Below, in pieces: positions 7,901-12,448 of a stretch of DNA of 12,448 bases. The number at the start of each line of letters is the position of its first letter. Position 1 is the first letter of the stretch. A program made the position numbers and the translations under genes. The notes under the pieces are model-generated. The model was not told where the DNA came from. It searched no databases and was given only the letters and a program-made list of their open reading frames with translations. Location: assembly GCA_009923965.1 (NCBI GenBank), contig RFSL01000017.1, positions 1 to 12,448 of the forward strand, written 5' to 3'. This DNA is from Flavobacteriia bacterium (lineage in GTDB: Bacteria; Bacteroidota; Bacteroidia; Flavobacteriales_D; Crocinitomicaceae).

Positions 7901-8442
7901 GCTTTGATTCAAAACAAAATCAATTTAATCAAGCGCTAATAAGATGGAATATCACAACTACTCTTTCTCTAGAATTATCTGCTTTAAAAGGGGTAAAAAA
8001 ATCTCTCGCAGATTATGTTATCGGTAGAAATTATGCCTACGGCACCGAATCCTTTGCTGGTAAAATTATCTTTCAGAAATCAAGTAATTTCAGAATTTCA
8101 TTGCAGACAAGGGCAGCAGATAAAATCAATGATCTTCTTTTAGGGGGAGAAAAATGCTTAACGCGCGAAATAGGTGGAACACTAAAATACAATCAAACTG
8201 AAAAGGGAAGTTTCCAAAGTGAATTTAAAGTGCTTACCATGAAATATAGTGGAAATCCAAATTCTGCAATTGGATTTGAACTTTTAGAATCCCTACAGCC
8301 TGGTTTAAATTACACCTGGACCTGCACTTACCAAAGAACTTTGTCGCAAAATCTACAGCTTTCAATCAATTATTTAGGAAGAAAATCTGAGGTTCTACGA
8401 ACTATTCATAGCGGAAGCATGGAGCTTCGAGCTTATTTTTAA
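4999..8442 (+). CDS. Large Bacteroidota outer-membrane beta-barrel protein with EF-hand-type loop, function unknown
   Basis: I do not recognise a characterised function. The product has 1147 residues from the ATG at 4999. An in-frame TTG at 4993 would add two residues but directly abuts the promoter, so ATG is preferred. A signal peptide is predicted to be cleaved after Ala21 (TNAQ). Residues 138-189 (GSISRGVSFGNN through SDANLPIQPDGNT) and 290-315 (SGTERVYIDG, then LDYTIDYN) resemble conserved parts of large Bacteroidota surface barrels. From about residue 340 on, the sequence is a run of amphipathic strands with short turns. Residues 831-842 form a canonical calcium loop (Asp, Asn, Asp, Gly, Asp and Glu at positions 1, 3, 5, 6, 9 and 12). 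The last residue is Phe, as expected for a barrel beta-signal. These features suggest insertion in the outer membrane by the Bam machinery encoded upstream. The gene is monocistronic, divergent from rsgA, and ends 3 bp from the convergent dehydrogenase gene. A relation to type IX secretion barrels such as SprA is a hypothesis only. Confidence 0.8.
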   Translation: MLRLLLISCFFIFYCTFFTNAQVSNERSYKKLVGEEIITIDTLAIYPNSFIVLIGKDTLDSKKYSLSFGSNKFRLYETQKDTLIFHYKVLPFNFQKTNQLRDSKIVFNSKNDEREKFKIPASYSVQDIFGGNELSKSGSISRGVSFGNNQDLGINSNLNLELSGDLSPNLKLLAAVSDANLPIQPDGNTNKLQEFDQVFIQVYNDKFKLIAGDFWISKPQGYFLNYKKRGQGLTGDYSWLTKNQNQWKSQASAALSKGKFNRQIIQGIEANQGPYRLTGAENEPFIVILSGTERVYIDGKLLQRGQELDYTIDYNTSELIFTARNQITKDIRIVVEFQYSDQNYARSLFQSSLSYKSKNMQFWVNAYSEQDAKNQALQQTLSGDQKFYLSQIGDNLDLARISSIDSVGYLENQVLYKMLDSLSYDSVLVFSNDATLAVFRATFQFVGANKGNYILSSYSALGKVFKWVAPIAGIPQGDHTPSRLIITPKQKQVVSSGFSAKLGKRFFMESESALSTNDLNTFSKFGSSDNNGFAQKFKGIYSLPFGLDTIKKWKFEASGDVEYLTTNFSPIEQYRSVEFDRDWNTRNKGYNGDQLATALGTHLSHQDFGKINLEGQYFSIGNDYAGNRVATNGTWQQNGWKIQWDGSALKSESNSKNTFVRHRAAISKDVKWLTIGFKDDHEKNIFSDTNKLVLKNSYQFFDYQFFISNRDSSKVNYKLFWRERFDQRGDSLQLTDVAKAKTIGAELKLSEFKNQRLSILSAYRSLAILDSVLLPQTPENSFVGRIEYDATFWKSALTLNSFYEIGSGLEQKREFLYLKVNDGQGIYAWVDYNADGIKDLNEFEVAQFIDQASYIRVFTPSSEYIKTYSNELNQSLFWRPERIWEKKKGALKFLNLFSDQARLRITKKVNEFDARVIFNPFASDIDLPNLVSTNTSIRNTLFFNRLSRVFSAEITSETSKSKTLLTSGFDSKQNQFNQALIRWNITTTLSLELSALKGVKKSLADYVIGRNYAYGTESFAGKIIFQKSSNFRISLQTRAADKINDLLLGGEKCLTREIGGTLKYNQTEKGSFQSEFKVLTMKYSGNPNSAIGFELLESLQPGLNYTWTCTYQRTLSQNLQLSINYLGRKSEVLRTIHSGSMELRAYF

Positions 8443-8445
8443 GGC

Positions 8446-9996
8446 TTACAGATCAAACTTTATTCCTTGAGCAAGCGGAAGACTATCGGTATAATTAATC
8501 GTATTTGTCTGTCTTCGCATGTAAACCTTCCAAGCATCAGAACCCGATTCTCTACCGCCGCCAGTTTCCTTTTCTCCACCAAAAGCACCGCCAATTTCTG
8601 CTCCTGAAGTTCCAATGTTTACGTTAGCAATTCCACAATCAGATCCAGCAGAAGATAAAAACGCTTCCGATTCCTTTAAATCATTCGTCATAATTGCAGA
8701 AGACAATCCTTGGGGAACAGCATTTTGCAACTTAATGGCATTTTCAAGACCTCCATTATATTTTATTAAGTATAAAATTGGAGCAAATGTTTCATGTTGA
8801 ACAATTGCAAAATGATTTTCTGCCTCAATAATACAAGGTTTTACATAGCATCCTGACTCGTAACCAGCTCCCTTGAGAACACCGCCTTCAACAAGCACCT
8901 TTCCGCCCTCTTTTTTAGCTGCCTCAATAGAAGCTAAATAAGCATTTACTGCATCAGTATCGATAAGTGGACCAACATGATTTGCTTGATCTAAAGGATC
9001 TCCAATTCGCAATTGTTTGTATGCCCCTGTAACAGCATCGCGAATCTTATCGTAAACACTTTCGTGAATAATTAAGCGTCTAGTTGATGTACAACGTTGG
9101 CCGGCAGTGCCCACAGCACCAAACACAGCTCCAGGAACCACCATTTTTAAATCTGCACTTGGAGCGATAATAATTGCATTATTTCCCCCTAATTCTAATA
9201 ATGAGCGTCCTAAACGCTCTCCAACTGCAGCACCAACAGATTTCCCCATTCGTGTTGATCCAGTTGCAGAAATAAGCGGTAAGCGCTTGTCATTAGCCAT
9301 TAATTTACCAATTTCAGCCCCGCCAATTATCAATCCTGAAACTCCTTCCGGAACATTATTTGCTGCAAAAACTTCATTCGTAATATGTTGACAAGCAAGA
9401 GCCGTGATAGGTGTTTTTTCAGAAGGCTTCCAAATACAAACATCACCACAAACCCAAGCTAAGGCTGTATTCCAATTCCAAACTGCAACAGGAAAATTAA
9501 AGGCAGAAATAATTCCTACAATACCAAGTGGATGATATTGCTCATACATTCTGTGGCCAGGACGTTCTGAATGCATCGTTAAACCATATAATTGGCGCGA
9601 TAAGCCAACGGCAAAATCACAGATGTCAATCATTTCTTGGACTTCCCCAAGTCCTTCTTGCAAAGACTTCCCCATTTCATAAGAAACCAAGCGACCTAGA
9701 GGCTCTTTATAAAACCGTATTTTTTCTGCTAATTGTCGCACAATTTCTCCTCTTCTAGGAGCAGGAAGAGTTCTCCAATAAATAAAAGCTTCTTCCGCTT
9801 TTTTTACAACAAGCTCATAATCTTGAGCAGTTGCAGAATTTACTGTAGCGATTAATTTTCCATCAACTGGCGAAAAAGACGAAAAAACTTCCCCCTTGGT
9901 ATTTAAGAAATCGGCCCCTGTGGATGCCCCACTATTTACTGGCTTAATGCCCAAGTCTTTTAATACTTGCTGCATTTCTGTTGTTGTTTCAATCAT
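8446..9996 (-). CDS. ALDH7-family aldehyde dehydrogenase, probable aminoadipate-semialdehyde dehydrogenase
   Basis: This NAD(P)-dependent enzyme should oxidise an aldehyde to the carboxylate. Similarity to ALDH7A1/AmaB proteins points to alpha-aminoadipate semialdehyde of lysine breakdown. The 516-residue product carries the complete aldehyde dehydrogenase active site: Asn167 in SAFNFPVAVWNWN, Lys190 in WKPSEKT, the cofactor loop GSTRMG at 247-252, general base Glu268 in LELGG, nucleophile Cys302 in GQRCTSTRR, and Glu402 in ETFAPI. The YEQYHPLGIVGII stretch before Asn167 is typical of ALDH7. No other lysine-pathway gene is visible here, so the substrate is inferred. The gene is transcribed alone, convergent with the barrel gene (3-bp gap) and divergent from nhaD. 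Inverted repeats overlap its promoter region. A succinate-semialdehyde or betaine-aldehyde dehydrogenase is less likely from the motif details. Confidence 0.9.
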   Translation of the reverse strand: MIETTTEMQQVLKDLGIKPVNSGASTGADFLNTKGEVFSSFSPVDGKLIATVNSATAQDYELVVKKAEEAFIYWRTLPAPRRGEIVRQLAEKIRFYKEPLGRLVSYEMGKSLQEGLGEVQEMIDICDFAVGLSRQLYGLTMHSERPGHRMYEQYHPLGIVGIISAFNFPVAVWNWNTALAWVCGDVCIWKPSEKTPITALACQHITNEVFAANNVPEGVSGLIIGGAEIGKLMANDKRLPLISATGSTRMGKSVGAAVGERLGRSLLELGGNNAIIIAPSADLKMVVPGAVFGAVGTAGQRCTSTRRLIIHESVYDKIRDAVTGAYKQLRIGDPLDQANHVGPLIDTDAVNAYLASIEAAKKEGGKVLVEGGVLKGAGYESGCYVKPCIIEAENHFAIVQHETFAPILYLIKYNGGLENAIKLQNAVPQGLSSAIMTNDLKESEAFLSSAGSDCGIANVNIGTSGAEIGGAFGGEKETGGGRESGSDAWKVYMRRQTNTINYTDSLPLAQGIKFDL

Positions 9997-10012
9997 CTTT
10001 CAAATTTTTTAG

Positions 10013-10020
10013 CAAAATTA
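10013..10020 (-). promoter_or_regulatory. Possible -7 promoter element for the aldehyde dehydrogenase
   Basis: On the minus strand this reads TAATTTTG, a perfect match to TAnnTTTG, 16 bp before the ATG at 9996. No TTG is seen at the -33 distance. Instead, inverted repeats occupy the spacer and -33 region, as expected for a promoter that depends on or is blocked by a regulator. Confidence 0.45.
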
Positions 10021-10053
10021 AGAGAATTCTCTGATTAAGATATTGGATATCTT
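10021..10053. repeat. Two adjacent inverted repeats, candidate operator
   Basis: AGAGAATTCTCT (10021-10032) is a perfect 12-bp palindrome directly next to the -7 element of the aldehyde dehydrogenase gene. Four bases further, AAGATAT (10037-10043) and ATATCTT (10047-10053) form a perfect 7-bp inverted repeat with a 3-bp spacer. GATTAA (10033-10038) also pairs with TTAATC copies at 10057-10062 and 10068-10073. Neither has a T-run suited to termination. Position suggests protein-binding sites. The regulator is unknown. Confidence 0.4.
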
Positions 10054-10188
10054 TATTTAATCTTTAGTTAATCACATAACTTTGATAGTTTCTTATTTTT
10101 GAGGATAAAATTGACTGAAGCTGAAATTTTAATGAAAGAATTCATCGATAAAAGAGAATAATCAAATAAAATGGAAGTTAAGATTAAT

Positions 10189-10224
10189 TTTTTTTGAAGG
10201 CCCTTGCAGCTTATTTTAAGTTTG
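10189..10224 (+). promoter_or_regulatory. Promoter of nhaD
   Basis: A T-run ending in TTG (10189-10196, -33 element) and TAAGTTTG (10217-10224, perfect -7 element) are separated by 20 bp, the best match to the Bacteroidota sigma-70 promoter in this window. Transcription would start near 10230, giving a leader of about 80 bases before the nhaD ATG. No structured element is recognised in that leader. Confidence 0.65.
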
Positions 10225-10310
10225 CTTTTTTACACACAAAATCAAGAGAGCCTAAACAAATATTGCTAAAAATGCGTTTATAATTTTTTTAGATCATTAA
10301 TTTTAATGCT

Positions 10311-11645
10311 ATGGAACTTTTTTTAATTATCGTTTTTGTTTTAGGATATATCGCTATTTCTATAGAACACACCATAAAAATTAATAAACTTATCCCAGCC
10401 TTGTTGATGATGGGAATTTGTTGGGCAAGTATCTCTTTTGGCATTAATGGTGTAACTTCTTGGCTTGACCCTCAATCTTCTGAGTTAATAAATATTTCTT
10501 CTTTTGGCTTTGAAAAAAGAATGGTCTTACTTGAACAAACATTACTGCACCATTTTGGAAAAACTGCTGAAATTCTCTTTTTTCTTATAGGAGCGATGGC
10601 TATTGTTGAAATGATAGATCATTTTGAAGGTTTCAATTCTATAAATCGCCTCATCAAAACAAATAAAAAAATCACACTGCTTTGGATCATTTCTTTTATC
10701 GCATTCTTTCTTTCTGCAATTATTGACAACCTCACAACAACAATTGTTTTAATAACAATAATCCGAAAAATACTACACGAGACATCAGATCGCATGTGGT
10801 TTTCTGGTTTAATCGTAATCGCTGCAAATGCCGGGGGAGCATGGACTCCAATTGGGGATGTAACTACGACAATGCTTTGGATGGCAGAAAAGGTAACTAC
10901 TCAAAAGTTAATATTACTTTTAAGCATTCCTTCTTTTATTAATATTTTAGTTCCCCTAATTATCGCTTCTTTCATGCCTGTTTTTAAAGGAAATGTTACA
11001 AAAATCGAAGATGATGGGGTTAAGAAACATTACAGCTCCATAATTTTAATTGCAGGCTTAGTGTTAATTATTCTTGTTCCTATATTTAAAACAACAACTC
11101 ACCTCCCAACTTACATTGGCATGATGCTATCATTGTCAATTTTTGCTATTCTAGCTGAAATACTTAGTAATCGAATGATTCGACTTAAATTAGGAGTTGA
11201 AAGAAAGGAAGAACATACTGGTCCAACCTTAGGCGCATTAGGTAAAATTGATATTCCTTCCGTTTTATTTTTCTTAGGGGTATTAATGACTGTTTCTGCA
11301 ATGGAATCTATAGGTACGATATCAAATTTTGGTCAAACTGTAAGTCAATATATCCCAGAAACACTTTTTGTAACCTTATTAGGTCTTTGCTCTGCAGTTA
11401 TAGATAATGTTCCATTAGTTGCTGCAAGCATAGGAATGTTTACTGCTGCTCCTGACGCAAATGTTTGGCACTTTATCGCATACGCAGCAGGAACTGGAGG
11501 TAGTATTCTTATTCTCGGATCTGCTGCTGGTGTAGTTGCAATGGGAATGGAGAAAATCTCTTTTGTTTGGTACTTGAAGAATATTTCTTTGTTAGCTATC
11601 GCAGGTTATTTTGCTGGAATCGGCGTTTTTTTACTTTTAGTATAG
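10311..11645 (+). CDS. nhaD: NhaD-type Na+/H+ antiporter
   Basis: NhaD is an inner-membrane antiporter of the ion transporter (ArsB/NhaD/DASS-like) superfamily that expels Na+ (or Li+) in exchange for H+. The 444-residue product is strongly hydrophobic, with roughly 11-13 membrane segments. The family signature NAGGAWTPIGDVTTTMLW stands at residues 173-190. Two related motifs, SAIIDNLTTTIV (135-146) and SAVIDNVPLVAA (361-372), carry the paired Asp-Asn residues D139/N140 and D365/N366, as expected from the inverted two-fold repeat of this superfamily. A Gly-rich GTGGSILILGSAAG segment (395-408) follows. Length is slightly below that of characterised NhaD proteins (about 470-480). The gene appears monocistronic behind its own promoter. 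It fits a marine, brackish or otherwise Na+-exposed lifestyle, though the ion is inferred from the family. Confidence 0.92.
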   Translation: MELFLIIVFVLGYIAISIEHTIKINKLIPALLMMGICWASISFGINGVTSWLDPQSSELINISSFGFEKRMVLLEQTLLHHFGKTAEILFFLIGAMAIVEMIDHFEGFNSINRLIKTNKKITLLWIISFIAFFLSAIIDNLTTTIVLITIIRKILHETSDRMWFSGLIVIAANAGGAWTPIGDVTTTMLWMAEKVTTQKLILLLSIPSFINILVPLIIASFMPVFKGNVTKIEDDGVKKHYSSIILIAGLVLIILVPIFKTTTHLPTYIGMMLSLSIFAILAEILSNRMIRLKLGVERKEEHTGPTLGALGKIDIPSVLFFLGVLMTVSAMESIGTISNFGQTVSQYIPETLFVTLLGLCSAVIDNVPLVAASIGMFTAAPDANVWHFIAYAAGTGGSILILGSAAGVVAMGMEKISFVWYLKNISLLAIAGYFAGIGVFLLLV

Positions 11646-11665
11646 CAAACAATAAAATAAACTAA

Positions 11666-12448
11666 TCACAAACTTTTTGTCCTTCCGCCATCTACCGGTA
11701 AGTTTATCCCATTAATATAGGAAGCTTCAGGAGAAGCAAGAAAGGCAACAGCAGCAGCAACTTCATGAGGTTTTGCAATTCTTTTCATAGGAGACTCATT
11801 TGCCATTTCTTCAAATATTTCTTCAATACTTTGCCCAGTTTTTTGGGACTTTATTTCTGCCAACTCTTTTAAGCGAATGGTATCTGTTGCTCCTGGAAGA
11901 ATATTATTAACCGTAATTCCATATTGCCCTAATTCATTCGCCAAAGTTTTACTCCAACTTGCGACAGCTCCTCGAATTGTATTTGAAACCCCTAAATTTG
12001 GAAGCGGTTGTTTTACGGAAGTTGAAATAATATTTATAATTCTTCCGTATCCTAATTCAATCATTTTGGGATAAAGTGCTTGCACTAATATATGATTGCA
12101 AATTAAATGCTGGTTAAACGTTGAGATAAATTCTTCTGTACTTGCATCTTTAATCGGGCCGCCTTTTGGACCTCCACTATTATTAATTAAGATGTGAACT
12201 CCAGAGTGATTCTTTAAGAAGGAATCAAGTTCTTGTTTTACTTGCACGGGATCTGAAAAATCTACTTTCAGAAATTGATGTTTTTGCCCTTGCGAAGTAT
12301 CTAATTCAGTAAGAGTAGCCTGCAATTTTTCTTCATTTCTAGAAACAAGAATAATAGTGCATCCCATTTCAGATAACTTAAGCGCAATTGCTTTTCCAAT
12401 TCCTTGTGTACTCCCACAAACTAGCGCTATTTTATTTTTTAATGAATA
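11666..12448 (-). CDS. Atypical short-chain dehydrogenase/reductase-like protein (5' end outside window)
   Basis: This protein has the short-chain dehydrogenase/reductase (SDR) Rossmann fold, with unknown substrate. The reading frame stays open to the window end. The ATG at 12367 is internal, because the codons before it encode KIALVCGSTQGIGKAIAL, the first strand and glycine-rich cofactor motif. The true start must lie just outside the window, leaving 260 residues visible. The cofactor motif is CGSTQGIG instead of TGxxxGIG, and NNSGG (visible residues 89-93) replaces NNAG. The catalytic Ser is kept (Ser142), but the YxxxK pair is Ser155 and Arg159 in SNTIR (bases 11972-11986). The SDR C-terminus with YINGINLPVDGG is present. 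I recall a subgroup of 3-oxoacyl-ACP-reductase-like SDRs that lack the canonical tetrad, and this fits it. The gene converges on nhaD with a 20-bp gap. Annotation as FabG would be misleading. Confidence 0.88.
   Translation of the reverse strand, partial: YSLKNKIALVCGSTQGIGKAIALKLSEMGCTIILVSRNEEKLQATLTELDTSQGQKHQFLKVDFSDPVQVKQELDSFLKNHSGVHILINNSGGPKGGPIKDASTEEFISTFNQHLICNHILVQALYPKMIELGYGRIINIISTSVKQPLPNLGVSNTIRGAVASWSKTLANELGQYGITVNNILPGATDTIRLKELAEIKSQKTGQSIEEIFEEMANESPMKRIAKPHEVAAAVAFLASPEASYINGINLPVDGGRTKSL

Larger units (their letters stand above)
9997..10310. other. Divergent intergenic region between the aldehyde dehydrogenase and nhaD genes
   Basis: This 314-bp AT-rich gap carries promoter elements for both flanking genes (10013-10020 minus, 10189-10224 plus), two adjacent inverted repeats (10021-10032 and 10037-10053), further perfect TAnnTTTG matches on the plus strand at 10077-10084 and 10094-10101 without a -33 partner, and a possible 16-codon reading frame (10111-10161). 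I see no tRNA, riboswitch consensus or terminator hairpin. In sequence this AT-rich, a perfect -7 match by chance is expected about every few hundred bases, so isolated elements carry little weight. Confidence 0.7.

Noticed and set aside
9107..9391. Open frame of 94 codons on the plus strand inside the aldehyde dehydrogenase gene
   Set aside because: It is a shadow frame, Pro/Ala/Asn-rich from reading Gly/Ala/Ile codons backward. The dehydrogenase on the minus strand has every catalytic motif intact.
10077..10101. Two perfect TAnnTTTG octamers on the plus strand taken as extra promoters
   Set aside because: Neither has a TTG at a usable distance, and chance matches are expected in an AT-rich gap of this size on two strands.
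1..12448. Mobile elements, CRISPR arrays, defence or biosynthetic clusters
   Set aside because: No transposase, integrase, direct-repeat array, nuclease or helicase set, or megasynthase motif was seen on either strand.

Overview
The window reads as a chromosomal segment of a low-GC member of the Bacteroidota, most likely order Flavobacteriales. The evidence is the gene set and order (bamA, two ompH/skp-like genes, murI), Bacteroidota-restricted families (a DUF4296-like lipoprotein and a large outer-membrane barrel protein), signal peptides that often end in Ala-Gln, weak or absent Shine-Dalgarno sites, and promoters of the TTG-N(19-21)-TAnnTTTG type. I see no insertion sequence, phage gene, CRISPR array, rRNA or tRNA. 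Coding density is very high, and no block looks foreign in base or codon use.

Left part (1-3123, + strand): the C-terminal beta-barrel half of BamA, cut by the window start, then two tandem OmpH/Skp-like periplasmic chaperones, a strong intrinsic terminator, and glutamate racemase (murI). This is an envelope-biogenesis cluster: BamA inserts outer-membrane proteins, the Skp-like proteins carry unfolded clients across the periplasm, and MurI supplies D-glutamate for peptidoglycan. murI starts only 15 bp after the terminator T-run.

Middle part: a leftward operon rsgA-dtd-DUF4296 (4874 to 3126), combining ribosome assembly, D-aminoacyl-tRNA proofreading and a small lipoprotein. It converges on murI with a 2-bp gap. 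Divergent from rsgA is a 1147-residue secreted outer-membrane protein (4999-8442) that I cannot assign to a characterised function. It has an N-terminal region resembling large Bacteroidota surface barrel proteins, a canonical EF-hand-type calcium loop and a C-terminal Phe. It is the best candidate for undescribed biology here. Both divergent genes have promoter -7 elements only a few bases before their start codons, which suggests leaderless or near-leaderless transcripts.

Right part: an ALDH7-type aldehyde dehydrogenase (8446-9996, - strand) converges on the barrel gene with a 3-bp gap. A 314-bp intergenic region follows, with two adjacent inverted repeats next to the dehydrogenase promoter and a good promoter facing rightward. 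Then come an NhaD-type Na+/H+ antiporter (10311-11645) and, on the opposite strand and cut by the window end, a short-chain dehydrogenase-like protein whose catalytic Tyr and Lys are replaced by Ser and Arg.

Most genes are housekeeping. I found no clear multi-gene novel system. The points worth following are the large barrel protein, the leaderless divergent promoter pair, the terminator before murI, the atypical SDR, and the inverted repeats upstream of the aldehyde dehydrogenase.
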